64,000 nucleotides of DNA from Populus alba (Eukaryota; Streptophyta; Magnoliopsida; Malpighiales; Salicaceae). How positions within the stretch are numbered: position 1 is the first letter of the stretch; every line of letters begins with the position of its first letter. The notes beneath the pieces are model-generated. The model saw nothing but the letters and a program-made list of their open reading frames with translations. It had not been told where the DNA came from and did no database searches. Made by a program: the position numbers and the translations under genes. The stretch lies in NCBI RefSeq assembly GCF_005239225.2, contig NC_133284.1, positions 1,269,770-1,333,769 of the forward strand, written 5' to 3'. This document shows positions 24,229-36,899 of the stretch, piece after piece.

Positions 24229-25050
24229 ATAATGCTAAGTTTGTTTCATCAAGTCAAGGAATTAATTAGTCTCCTATATTGATAACTAATTCCTAATAAA
24301 ACTCCTACTCTTTTTCAACTTCTTTGATCACATAAGAATAACTGATTTTTTTTATTTAGATATGACCATATAACATTAATTCTAGCTGTTTTATTTATAT
24401 AATCATTTTAAAAAGAAAAAAAAATCAAATCTGAATCCATAAAAAATAATAAAAACATAAATAATTAATCTCCTTTAAATTTTATTTTATTTTGGATTTA
24501 GGATTTGTCTAAGTTCGTTTCATCAAGTCAAGGAATTAATTAGTCTTCTATATTGATAACTAATTCCTAATAAAACTCCTACTCTTTTTCAATTTCTTTG
24601 ATCACACAAGAATAACTAATCTTTTCGTTTAGATGTGACCATATAACATTAATTCTAGCTGTCTTATTTATATATTCATTTTAAAAAGAGAAAATCAAAT
24701 CTGGAACCCATGAAAAATAATAAAAACATAAATAGTTACTCTCCTTTAAATTTTATTTTATTTTGGATTTAGGATTTGTCTAATGCTAAGTTCGTCTCAT
24801 CAAGTCAAGGAATTAATTAGTCTCCTATATTGATAACTAATTCCTAATAAAACTCCTACTCCTACTTCTTTGATCACACAAGAACAACGGATTTTTTCGT
24901 TTATATGTGATCATATAACATTAATTCTAGCTGTTTTATTTATATATTCATGTTAAAAAGAGAAAATCAAATCTGGAACCCATGAAAAAAATAATAAAAA
25001 CATAAATAATTACTCTCCTTTTAATTTTATTTTATTTTGGATTTAGGAAG
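24229..25050. repeat. about 275-bp tandem repeat, three copies
   Basis: Copies begin near 24229, 24506 and 24781. CATCAAGTCAAGGAATTAAT recurs at 24247, 24521 and 24798, giving periods of 274 and 277 bases. Each copy ends TTTTATTTTGGATTTAGGA. Copies differ by scattered substitutions and small indels. No coding capacity. Confidence 0.9.
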
Positions 25051-26472
25051 AAGGAAAATGAATTATTCTTTGTTTGTTAGTGTGAGGATTGTTTAAAAAA
25101 CTCCAACGGTCATTTTCTTTATCATCATGAACGGTCAAGAGATTATTATTAATTAATTAAAATCAAACCTATTGGGAAGAGGTGGAGCTATATAAAAAAA
25201 ATAGAAAAGGTTGGAATTCGAAGTTTCTTAATAAAGTGTGGATTAAGATATAAACTCATTAGCGGAATCGGTTTGGTTTTAATCCCTTACTTGATATTGT
25301 GGTATTTTTTATTTTTTAAAGTATGTTTAAAAATATTTTTTTCTCTAAAAAAATATTTAATTGATTTTTAAAAAAAAGAGTTATTCAATAATTTTGATGT
25401 ATTAATATGAAAACTAAATAAATAAATATTATTTTGATGTGTTTTTAGTTGAAAAACACTTTTAAAAAGCATCATGCATTATATTATTAAACATACAAAA
25501 AAAGAAAAGAAAAAAAACTAAAGTCAATAAAGACATCCAATGTCATAAGTTGGAGAGGTTAACCCAAAATTAACAACATCTATTTAATATTTTAAAATAA
25601 CAAATAATGTCATTTTATAAAGATTAAAAAAAAAAAAGTTAAACAAAATCTGAGAGAATTTTGGCTGAGTTTAACTCAAACAACTTTCATTTTATCTAAT
25701 TTAAACTCACCACTAAACCATGTATTCAAATAGGATAGGAGTGTGCTATATATAATTTTAAGAAGAACAAAATTCATCATGTTGCTGCTGTGTGTCCTGT
25801 TCCTTGCAGCAAGTGATTTTGTTTTTTTTATTAGTAACTTGTATGTCCGACTAAGTGTTTATATATATTTTGATTAAATTTATAGATTTTAAAATTAACA
25901 ACCATATAAATATTCAATAGTTCTAAAATTTATAAAATTTAAAATAATAATTTTAAAAATATAAATTTAAAATCTTACATACCACTTCTATTATCTCAGT
26001 ATTACAGCAAGTGATTTGTTACTAGGGTGCTCGATGAACAATTTTCATGCACACAACTTTTTTTTCAAAAGAGACTAAAAACGCCAAGCCATGTAGATCA
26101 TAAGCTGGTGATGAAAGAGAAATGAGGCAGTATTAAGCCCATATTTAACAAAATGGGCTCAGATTTACTTGATAATGCTACTCAAGATGAATTTTCAAAG
26201 AAAAAAATGAAAAAGAATTTATGGAAGGAGGAGGAGGAGGAACTTGATTTCAGGGCCAGAATCGAAGATGAAAAGGTGATAAGGACGGGGGCCATTTACA
26301 CTGTGCAGCCATGACTTATCAAATCAAACAATTTCTAGGAGACTAGTGTCCATTTCAATTCATCTTATCATTAGATAAGCTGTCTCCCACTCACACCCGA
26401 TCTTGATTCTCATGAGTCTCTTAATTTTCTCACTGTTTGTTGCACTGTAAAACTGTCTTTCACTTGTTCATT
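25051..26472. other. spacer with an eroded MITE
   Basis: Around 25290-25480 there is an eroded copy of the MITE family (ATTTTGATGTATTAATATG and ATTTTGATGTGTTTTTAGTTG). The remainder is AT-rich. I see no gene. Confidence 0.4.
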
Positions 26473-26661
26473 ATGACTCATTTCCTCCTCAAAATCTTAG
26501 CAATTTGCTTAGTCTTTTTCTGGCAATGTGTAGCTCGGATCTTCGTCAACCTTGCAAGATTTGAGGTTGAAATCTTGAGAATTGTTGGATCTTTCTTGAA
26601 CAAAAAATATTTGATAATAGCAGACCAAGGTAAGTGTTTGTTCACGTGGTTGAAATCATAA
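26473..26661 (+). CDS. possible first exon or short secreted/membrane peptide, 62 residues
   Basis: Starts MTHFLLKILAICLVFFWQCV, a good signal peptide or membrane anchor, then an amphipathic ARIFVNLARFEVEILRIVG stretch. After 157 bases comes a perfect plant donor, CCAAG/GTAAGTG (GT at 26630-26631), so the frame is probably exon 1 of a spliced gene; unspliced it runs on for ten codons to 26661. I could not find a matching downstream exon, because the following sequence is MITE and TRIM. It may be a gene cut by those insertions. Family not recognised. Confidence 0.3.
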   Translation: MTHFLLKILAICLVFFWQCVARIFVNLARFEVEILRIVGSFLNKKYLIIADQGKCLFTWLKS

Positions 26662-26689
26662 TCAACTGAAATATAATTGAAATAGAGTA

Positions 26690-26860
26690 TTGAACCTGTT
26701 TCTTTTCAAATAGCTTTTCGTGAAAATCATGACAATAATGTTAAAAATTATTTTTAATATCAGCACATCAAAACGATCCAGAAAGTATAACCGAACTCAA
26801 TTTTAACAAAAAAAAATTGAATTTTTTCCAAAAAGCTGTTTGGAACCGCAGTTTCTTAAT
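26690..26860. mobile_element. eroded Harbinger-type MITE
   Basis: Contains TTTTTAATATCAGCACATCAAAACGATCC and ends AGCTGTTTGGAACCGCAG, matching the layout of the MITE family at 22245 and 37595. Precise ends are uncertain. Confidence 0.45.
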
Positions 26861-26925
26861 GATAGAAGTAGGATTAGATAATGTAAGAGTGCCAACAAAT
26901 TATTATATTAACTTAACAAAACTCT

Positions 26926-27224
26926 CGTTAAATAACCAGTTCAAACATAACATAAGAGTTTAAGCTTTTAAATAAAATTTTAGGATATAATTTATATTAT
27001 TTTATAACATAACTTTTCAAGTGAAACTCATTTGAATTTGAAACTTGTACAAGTTCATTTTATCATGTGATTAATTTTTATCAAATAAATGAGGATGGTG
27101 AGATTTAAACTCGTGATTACTTAGTCATTAAAACTTTGATACCATGTCAAATAACCATTTTAATACAAGAGCTTAAACTTTTAAGTAAAGATCTCATGAT
27201 ATGATTTATATTATTCTTTAATAG
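26926..27224 (-). mobile_element. TRIM (terminal-repeat retrotransposon in miniature)
   Basis: Two direct repeats of about 80 bases (26926-27009 and 27145-27224), each with the order AAATAACC, GAG(C/T)TTAA(A/G)CTTTTAA and ATTTATATTATT. On the minus strand the right repeat ends GGTTATTTGACA and is followed at once by TGGTATCAAAG, a primer-binding site close to initiator Met-tRNA. The 135-base interior contains CACGAGTTTAAATCTCACCATCC, which I remember as conserved in a TRIM found across angiosperms. There is no coding sequence, so it would need another element's proteins. It sits next to the possible gene at 26473. Confidence 0.7.
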
Positions 27225-30200
27225 CTCTTAATAACAATTACATATAATTTGACTAAGAGTTTAATTTTAGGATAAGATTAATGTTAATTTTACATAAAAT
27301 TCATTTGTCAAAAAAATATTAATCACTTCATTAATAATTATTGAAAATCCATTTTTTTTATATAAATAAATTTCATGAGACTATATATTATATAAGATTA
27401 GCATATTTTTTTATGATTGAAATTTGTTGCAATAACTTCAAGTCATTGGTGACTCCTTAAAGAATTATGCTAGACTTTTTTTTTGTTATGCAACCCGTTC
27501 CAAAAATTAAATTAATATTTACCAAGGTCATGATGACTTTAAGTCATATAAGAAAAAAAAAATTATAATTTCATTATGCGGTCGCTGTTATTCGATGGTG
27601 GCCAATGGCATATTTGAGCTTCAAGTCTTCACATGATGATGACTGTATTGAAGCAGGATATACCATAGACTAATTTCAAGATAAAATAAAAAACCCTAAA
27701 TTGCCCCCTTTTTTTTTTATGATTTGTGAATTAGAATTCGAAAACTATTTTTCTAGATGAGATTGAAATATTTGTTTTTCTTCCCTAATAGTGAGCAGAT
27801 TTAGATCAAATTTATTAAATCTATAAATTAATTTGTTGAATCGGGTCAACTAAAATGTTATTATTTTAAAATTATTTTAAAAAAATAAAAAATAAAACTA
27901 AAATCAAATCAAATTTTAACTGGATTAACTTGTAAAACATTATATCAAATTAATTTTTATTTAATTTAATTTAAAAATTAAGTCAAATTAGCAAATAAAT
28001 TAATTAATCTCTCGTACTGGAACAAATTTAATGATATTCTGTTCTCTTACCCCCTTATCTATTTCTAAAAAATATTACATAAACATTATCTCTATGTATA
28101 AATTAAATTTGATTAAACACTAATCTAAAGTTTAATCTTGATATGGAAAAGTTGATCCAAAAAATATTACATGAAATTGAAAAAAAAGAAAAAGTTATGT
28201 GCGTGGGTAAGAGATAAACAACTACATTAAAAGGTAAGAAATAAATCCCATAGCCTCTTTTTTCTATGCGTGTAATCCATGCATTTTGCTGGTATCTTTT
28301 TTCCACCTTTATTGAAATGTCATTCTTTTTCAAGGCGACAAATTAAAGGTCATAATCATTTCCTAATGTCCATTTCTGGCCTCTAGATCTTGTTGGCTCC
28401 ATAACCAAGTGGAACTTGTGCAATGTACAGATCATCAGATTTTAGTTCGAAACAATCATATAACAACAGTAAGAAAGATTTGGTGACCTAAGAACTACAA
28501 AGTGGTGCATTTGAAAAATCAACAAGATCAGCTGATTTGTGTTTTACAAACTCATTAATCACGCTAAATTCACGGGTTAAATAAATTAATTCAGGTAATA
28601 AATTAAATTTTGATTGAATTACTTTTATCTTATTAATCTAATTTGACGACATTAATTTGATTTAGTTTATTTAAAACTTCAAATCAGACTATGTCTCAGA
28701 TTGATGGATCACATGTTTGACATATTAAACTAACACAGAATTTAATAACATATATATATATATATATATATATATAAATTTTTAGTGATGTTCATGATTT
28801 TTTTTATAAAAAAAATACTATATATTTTATGAGAAAAAAAACAAGGATGAGATAATTAGTGTTGATACCAAACATGTAGAATCACGAGTGTCATGATTTG
28901 TAATTGATACTTTATATTATTTTTTATATTGAATGTAGTGTGGATGATATCACAAACAATAATAATCATATTGATGATTGGAAATGAATATGATAAAGTC
29001 ATGGGTGGATGTGGATCTTGAGGAATGGAAGTTTCCACCATGGAAATTTTATACAATAATAATGTTAGACTTGAAATTAATGGATTTGATAATAATGGGT
29101 AGCTGATTTGTGTTAATTAAGTTACTTTCAAGCCAAATTTTAGTTATAATTATGATCTTGTTTTAACTCTCAAAATTGAACTGCCTAAACATATATTTTT
29201 AAATATTTCTTTAGATGATCTTAAGGATATATTTTTACATTGATTTAATGCATTAAAAAAAAAACTTAATAAATTTTATTAAATGTTGACCCTAAAAGTC
29301 AAAATTTACCAATAAATCAATTAAGTTAGCTCTCATTGAGCTAAAGATTACGTGCCCCAAATCATTCTATCAATTTTTTTTCCCTCAAAGATTACTGTGT
29401 TCTTGGATCAGTGTCCACACACACAGAGAGAGATTGATTTTTTTTATTTTTTACTTGTCAATACAAATACAAATCATCACAACATAAACAATACATTTCT
29501 AAAAAAGTTTTTTTTAATGATATAATATTATTTAACACTAAAATCTGCACCGTTCATATTTCTGGCGTCATCCCCATGTTTATCTTTGTGGTTCAGAGGT
29601 CACTCTACCCATTTTGGAAACAAACACATACAAGAAAACAAAACAAAATGATTCTTGCAGGCAGCCTGTAGGAGATATGATAAGACCCTCAAAACCCAGA
29701 AGGTAGACTGATGAACAGTTGATCATGTGATCATAATCCAGTTAGAATGGCGGTGTCAAGGGTGGAAGCCACTGCTCCAGCTGTCCTTTCCTAACAGCTC
29801 AATTAGGTAAGCGAGCCCCCTCTCCCACCATCCTTTGTTTCCGAAAGCAGGCTTTTGCTCTCGTGGTCTTGGGACACTCGACAAGCTGCTTTATAATTCC
29901 TCTCCTATAATCATTCTCCCAATCTCATAGAAGAAACTAAACTCGATAGCAAGGTTTGTAGATTCTGTTTCAATAAATATATTTTTTTTTTAAATTAGAA
30001 TAAATGTTTTAGTTTAAAGTATTTTGACATGCCTGTTTCAAGACTGTATTGTTTATATGTGTGTATATTCAACAAACATAATTCAAATTCAAAATAAATT
30101 AATTATAAATTATGCAATACAAACACAATGTCAAACAAATATAATTTTAAATTTTAAAATATTTTCAAATAGTCAAGATTAAATAGATCTTTAACTTAAA

Positions 30201-32390
30201 GTAATTCAACTTAAAAAAAAATCAAAATATTATGAAATTAAAATGTTTAATACAAATATTTTAAATATAAAGCCATTAGTCAATGTTATCAAGACTAATA
30301 GGATCTAAAACATTCCATTGTTTTACTCAAAGTCCTACAAAGTATAATCTTAAAAAAAAAACATAAATATAAACCATATATATTAGTGATAAATCTAATT
30401 TTTAAAAAATTAATATCATTGTTAATGAAAATAATAATAATAATTTTCAATATTATTATTAATATCATTGTTATTAAAAATAGTAATGAAAAAGAGCTTT
30501 TATACTTGGGTGATTTAATTAATTAAATTGAACTAGGTTTCAATTTGATATAATGACTTTTTCAAGATCGGGACGGAAATATGTGGAATGAAACCGGAAC
30601 ATTCCGGAATGGAATTTAGCCAATAAAATTTGGAATAGACCAAAATTTGAAATGAGGTGAAAATTATTTTATTTTTTGAATTAGTATGAAATGTTTTGAA
30701 AATTCCAGATGAAACAGGACAAAATTGATAACCTTGTTCGATAGCCAACCCGTTTGAAGGCCTAGATTGGTAATTGGGTGGGATTGACATGTAAATCAGC
30801 GAGTAAACCTTGTTAGCTGGACTATCATATAATCTAATATTGAATGATAAAACTGAAAAAAAAAAAAACAATCAACTCGACCCGAGTTAACTTATTGACC
30901 TCACGATCATGAAAATATGACTAAGATAACCACATAGAAAATGAAAAAAAAAAAATACAAAGATCAATTCCCAATAAATTAAATATTGAAGAATAAAAAA
31001 AAAATCAAATTTAATAAAGAACAAAAGAAAATGACCAGAGTCAACCCTTGAGTAATGAAAAAAAACAAACAAATAGCAATAAAAAATGAGACTAGATTTG
31101 ATATAAAAATAATTTGAAATCAAATATTGAAGAGTGAAACTAAAAAAAAATATAAGAAAAAGATAGAAAACAATTAAAAGAATGATAACCAAATTTAATA
31201 TAAAAATTAAATGAAATCAAATAAAAAAAGATGAAATTAGAGAAAAAATAATCTACTAAAGATAAAAAATAAATGAGGAGTAATCAAAGAAATGAATAGC
31301 AAATTATATACTAAAAAAAATGGAAGAAAAATTTTATATTTTATTAAGGAGAAGAAAGAAAAAAATGAAGAAGAAGAAAAAAGTTTATCAGAGCCATACC
31401 GTTAGTCCATTATTCGACATGTATTCCATCACTAGTAAGATCTTGGTGTGTTGCTCTTATAGTGTCAAAAAGACAATATTTGACCACCTGAAAAGAGCTC
31501 ATACGCGCCGCTTGAAAGACGTCAACTCCTTCCACTTACTAGCACGTGATGTGTTGCATGTGTTAACGACATTTTTTTCTTTAAAATATATTTTATATAC
31601 ATCTAAATACTTAATTGTCTTAGTCTATTTGATAATTATAAAATAGCCATAATGAAATAACTAAAACAGCTCTGGATCAAGTTCAAAAAAATAAAATTTC
31701 AAGAATATTAATTGAAGTATTTATATTGTGAAAAAAGAGATGAAAAAGCTAAAAAAAAATAATAATAATAACGCCCTTTCCCCTTAGTTAATTTTTTGAA
31801 TTTTTTATTGGGTTTGGGCTTAACTCAACATTGAATTCGTCATGACAAAACAACCAAAAACAATCTATTACAGCTCAAATATTTTTTATTCGGACATGTT
31901 TGACAAACCTAGGCCTATCTTTGGCATCTACAAGTTCAGAGTTATCAATGTAAGGCGAAGCTTACAAGCCCAAAGGCCCCAGACATCACACTAACTTTCT
32001 CATCTGCCAAATTACAGATTACCAGAATCCCACCAAACCAACACTGCGTTTAATGATATCTCAATCACTGCTAAAATCATCATATGACCCCTCTTTTTCA
32101 TGTATTTGATCAAATCAAGTTCTAAACTTTAAATCATCTCAAATTAACCCCTATAGTTTCAAATAAATGCAATCTTAAATCCTCTTTCCAACTGCACTAT
32201 AGCACATAGAATTTACCTGACTGGTAACAAGATAATAAATTAGGATAAATTTACTAAACTCACATTAAATTAAATGTTAAAGGGTTATTTTAACCTTATC
32301 AAAAATAGAGTTTTATTTGATCCAATTTGAGAAATAGAGGGACCAGACTTTATTTTAGACTTTAATCGCACTAGCCTCCAGGGTCCAGGC
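27225..32390. other. 5-kb gene-free region
   Basis: AT-rich, with a (TA)n microsatellite at 28750-28776 and purine-rich stretches at 30850-31400 that contain degenerate repeats of AATTTGAAATCAAATATTGAAGA. The only part with balanced composition is 29640-29960. No open frame anywhere here looks like a gene, and no tRNA or rRNA gene is visible. Confidence 0.45.
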
Positions 32391-33415
32391 TATCTTACTA
32401 GAAAGAAACAGCAGCTAAAGAAACAGAAAAGAAGAGTCAGTTCTCGACAATTACAATTTTAGCTGCTGCTACTAACGAAGTTCACTTACCCTCGATCTCA
32501 TCGAAAACCCCACAAAAACCCATTTCTTCATTCTCAAAAAGACTCTAACTTTCCTTTGTAACTCTGACCAAAAGCAAAAATCTCTTCTTTATTAGCTTTT
32601 TAGAACAAAACCCTTTTTTATTAGCTCATCTTTCACATCGGCTCTCCACATTTTCCGAAGGTAGCATATGCATTGGCCTTCGCTTGCTTTCTCTCTTTGT
32701 GTATGCTTTTATTGTTTTTTTTTCTTGCTTGTATGCTCACCTCTTGGTTTTTCTCTAATGGGGTTGGATTTGTGATTAGAATGTGAGATTTGAACTAATT
32801 GGGGTTAATGGTTTGGTGGATATTGATGTCGAAGAGCTTGTATCTATGTTATTTGATGTTTGTGCATGACTTGAGAAATGAAAGATGGGATCTTTTTAGA
32901 TTTTAAGCACACAGTTTAGCTTGTAGTGCTGCTGTTTAGCTCATGTTGTTAATTATCTTGTTACAATCTTGTATTGTTGCTCCATTAGCTCAGGGTTCCA
33001 GTGAAGTATTTTGATTTGCTATTCAATTTTTTTTTTTTTTTGGGATTCATAGATTTTGTTTTCTTGTTCATCATAGGAGTGAGAGTTTTTTAAATTGATG
33101 ACTAGAAGTCACAAGAATGGAGAGTACAAAGGAAGTTTTAAAAAAGAAAAAAAAATTGCATTGAAAGAAAATAGTGATTTTCCTGAAAACGTAGCAAGCA
33201 AATGCATGTAACACAGAATGTTTAACATTAGGAATTAATATGCTATGATTCATGACTCGTGATCCGTAAATGGATTTCTACCTTTGGCGTGCTTGGTCCA
33301 GGCAGGATTTTGAGATGATATTGTAGAGATGGATTGTATGTGATGCATCATGGAGAATGATCTCTATATATTCTGCAGGTCTCTATTTTCTTCAAAGAAG
33401 TTTAATTTATTTAGA
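32391..33415 (+). promoter_or_regulatory. MOD1 5' UTR with leader intron
   Basis: A pyrimidine-rich leader ends TTCCGAAG at 32660, where a donor (GTAGCATATG) opens a 718-base intron that closes at TATATTCTGCAG (33378). The remaining leader, 33379-33415, precedes the MOD1 start. Leader introns near the start often raise expression of plant housekeeping genes; that role is inferred. Confidence 0.55.
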
Positions 33416-36400
33416 ATGGCGGCAACTGCGGCTTCTGGCCTTCAAATGGCAACTGCAAGGCCCTGCATTTCCTCTTCTCGCAGAATGGTTAAGGCAGGTG
33501 CTGCTATTCTTGGCGCCAATTCTAAAGGGGCTTCATGGGCTAAGCTTGCGAGTGGTTCTCATATATCATATATCCAGCCTTTTAAAAGGACACTCATGTC
33601 GTCTTCAGTTAAATTGAATAAGGTTGTGACAAAGGCAATGTCTGAATCTAATGAAAGTAAGCCAGTGTCCGGATTGCCAATTGATTTGAGAGGTACTGTT
33701 GTTTTTTTCTTGTTTCTGTTTTGTTGGCTAGAATGCTCACCTCCTTGCCTATATATGCTCTTAGCATTATGTAAGCAGCATCTATAAATCAATTTTTTCC
33801 CTCAGTAAATGATGGAACCAACATTTATTTTAAATCAGTCAACATTTGGCCAAATCTCTACAGATACTGAATTTTGAATACTACTATGAAGGCCACATTC
33901 TGCCATTTTTTGAATATGTTTAATACTTCTGCATATCTGTGATCAACTAAACTACAAGTAATATTTAGGTAAACGGGCATTTATTGCTGGTGTGGCTGAC
34001 GACAATGGATATGGTTGGGCAATAGCAAAATCTCTTGCTGCTGCTGGTGCTGAAATTCTGGTTGGAACATGGGTGCCTGTGAGTAAATCAATTCTTTGTT
34101 ACAGAATTTCTTTCTTTGTTTGCTTAGATTTTCTGTGCCATGTAAAAGTATTCTGTTAGTGACTATGAAGCTTCTTTTGCAGGCTTTGAACATTTTTGAA
34201 ACAAGCCTGCGAAGGGGAAAGTTTGATGAATCTCGCGTGTAAGATGCTAGCAACTTTTAAATTATGCTCTGATGTGTATGTTATAGATTGTATCTACTAA
34301 CAAATTATTTGATTCTTCAGGTTGCCAGATGGTTCTTTGATGGAGATCACCAAAGTATATCCCCTTGATGCGGTGTTTGACAACCTTGAGGATGTACCTG
34401 AAGATGTAATGGACAAGAAGAATAAAGCCTATTTACTGTACACAATATTGGTCTAACATCTTTTGATATAACATGCTTTTATCCATGATCTTGCAGGTGA
34501 AAGCAAATAAGCGTTATGCTGGATCCAGCAAGTGGACTGTTCAGGCATGGACTCCTAAATTTCTTTTTCCCTTGTTATTATGGTGATTGCTTTCAAAAGC
34601 CACCCATTGACATTGTATTTGCATTCCTTGATATATATTGTTTATGTCGTATTGCTTTGCCCAAAATTCCGAAACCCTACTTGTAGATCAGGTTTCATTT
34701 GTTCTCTGACTGAAAGATTTGATAGTTTGTTGTTTAGTTTTGTACCCTAGAATATATAGGGTGTCCAGATGTTTCGATTTCATGTAAAAATTTCCAGACA
34801 AGCCATAATTGTTTTTAAATTTCAACAATTGACATGCTCTGTTTGTGGTTTAGCCATCCTCAAAAACATTTTAACTTGTATAATGGGCTGCAGATTTATT
34901 TATCCACTGAATTTCTATGTGTTTTTTTTTTTTTTTTGCAGGAAGTTGCCGAATCTGTCAAACAGGATTATGGCAGCATTGACATCCTGGTGCACTCACT
35001 TGCCAATGGGCCTGAGGTAAAATAAATTCTCATATTGAAATTTGTGTGCATTGTTATCTTTTCTACATAACAATGAAATCATCTTCTTAATAGGTTACTA
35101 AACCCCTTTTGGAAACATCAAGGAAAGGATATCTTGCAGCCATATCTGCATCCAGTTACTCATATGTTTCTTTACTCAAGCATTTCCTTCCTTTAATGAA
35201 TCCAGGCAGGCCTTCTTTCTTCTGTAATGTTTCAGCATCTTCAGTTATATCTCTAATTTCCTTGCACATGCAAACATGATTTAAACAGATTTCTGCTGAT
35301 ACAGGTGGTTCATCAATTTCTCTCACATACATTGCCTCTGAGAGGATCATACCAGGGTATGTTTGTCTTGACATTTTAGTCTATCTTCTGGAGTCGCAGA
35401 ATTATCATTTCTCATAGTTGATAGTTTTTTTCTCGTATGCAGATATGGTGGAGGCATGAGTTCTGCCAAAGCTGCACTCGAGAGCGACACACGTGCAAGT
35501 GTTCTTTTCCTTTCTTACCAGTGTGCATGATTTATGAATACACAAAACAATTGTGACTGTCTTGACTTATTTATTCTTGTGCAGGTGCTTGCATTTGAAG
35601 CAGGAAGGAAAAACAGAATCAGGGTCAACACAATATCTGCTGGTAACTTTGCCCCACAATTCTCTATTAGTTTCTTATCCTTTTCAAGGAAATATAAAAA
35701 TCCCATTCGACCCAAAGTAAGAGGAAAAAACAGATTTGGTTCATCTTGTTAAGTAACACAACTTAATTGGAATATAAAGTTCCGTTAAGGGTTTTCTTCT
35801 CTAAAACCTCTAAATATGCAACTGTATGAATTCTCTGATGTATTGGTTATTTTAATTCTCAACTTAGGGGGTGTTTTGGATTGTGGTGTAGGGTGCTTTT
35901 TAAAATAGCTTTTTGCTTGAAAATGCATCAAAATAATTTTTATTTTTTATTTTTGACATAAGCACATTAAAACCATTAAAGCATAAAAAAAAATTAATTT
36001 AATGTTTTTTCAAGCCTAAAAACACTTTCAAAAGCACCTAAAAACAGAAGCAAAAGTTGTGCTAAACACCCCCTTAGTTCTTTAGATAGGTAGCTCTCAA
36101 TCCATGCACAAAAGCTATTACTAGATGCTTAAGAACTTTTACCAGGATACGTTTCTTTAGATACATTGATTGGCAAGTAAAGTGCCTATCTGTTCTGCCC
36201 CATTATAGGTGGGTACCCTCCAATGCACTGTGACATGGTAGAACCATCCAATCAGATTTTCCATCTGGTCATGGTTTCGACTTCCAAGTTGCGTGTAATT
36301 CTGCATGAATTAGATCCACTTTTAGGGTAAACAGCTTGGGTGATGGTTATAGCTGGAAGAACAAATACTTTCATTTTTGCTTTAGCGCCGTCCTTTTTTC

Positions 36401-36899
36401 TTTGTGCTTATTTTCGGATTAGTGCATTTTAAGTTGTCGCTAAGTCACTTGGGGTCAGGGTTGCCTTGATATCAACAGATTTTAGTACCTTTTATAAGTA
36501 TCTCCTTTGTTGTCACTGCCTCAACTTTCTTTCTTTACCGCACAGGTCCGCTAAGAAGCCGAGCAGCCAAAGCAATTGGATTTATTGACACCATGATTGA
36601 ATATTCATTAGCCAATGCACCCTTGCAAAAAGAACTATCTGCAGGTAAATTTGAACAGTTCCCAATTTCTAATTTTTATGATTCCTTCATTTTCTTCAAA
36701 TGATGGTCATTACTGAGTTCAAAAAACTGATGGAACAGATGAGGTGGGTAATGCTGCTGCCTTCTTAGCATCACCTTTAGCTTCTGCCGTCACTGGTACT
36801 GTTATGTACGTTGACAATGGCCTCAACGTAATGGGTGTTGGTGTTGACAGCCCAATATTCAAAGACCTTAACATTCCAACAGACAAGCACCAGGGATAA
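33416..36899 (+). CDS. MOD1: Enoyl-[acyl-carrier-protein] reductase [NADH], chloroplastic
   Basis: Catalyses the last, NADH-dependent step of each fatty-acid elongation cycle in plastids, the plant FabI (MOD1 in Arabidopsis). Twelve coding exons: 33416-33692, 33969-34078, 34183-34238, 34321-34405, 34497-34544, 34942-35016, 35094-35205, 35305-35356, 35443-35494, 35585-35642, 36546-36644 and 36739-36899, giving 394 residues. The first 75 or so are a Ser/Ala/Lys-rich transit peptide ([16 protein letters not shown]). The Rossmann fold starts at [19 protein letters not shown]. The active site reads [19 protein letters not shown], with the catalytic Tyr and Lys separated by seven residues as in plant enzymes. 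The C-terminus is [18 protein letters not shown]. Three introns (after 34544, 35205 and 35494) need GC donors to give the conserved protein. Intron 10 holds a MITE. Confidence 0.96.
35877..36073. mobile_element. Tourist-like (PIF/Harbinger) MITE in MOD1 intron
   Basis: 197 bases with inverted ends GGGGGTGTTT and AAACACCCCC and the target duplication TTA on each side (35874-35876 and 36074-36076). End sequence and TTA duplication are those of PIF/Harbinger elements. The interior has AAAATGCATCAAAATAATTTT and an AATTTAATGTTTTTTCAAG block. No coding capacity. Confidence 0.85.

Noticed and set aside
29740..29900. possible microRNA precursor
   Set aside because: I could not match any known plant miRNA or fold a long enough arm by eye; kept only as an unassigned island.
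33559..33792. 77-codon minus frame
   Set aside because: Antisense to the transit-peptide exon of MOD1.
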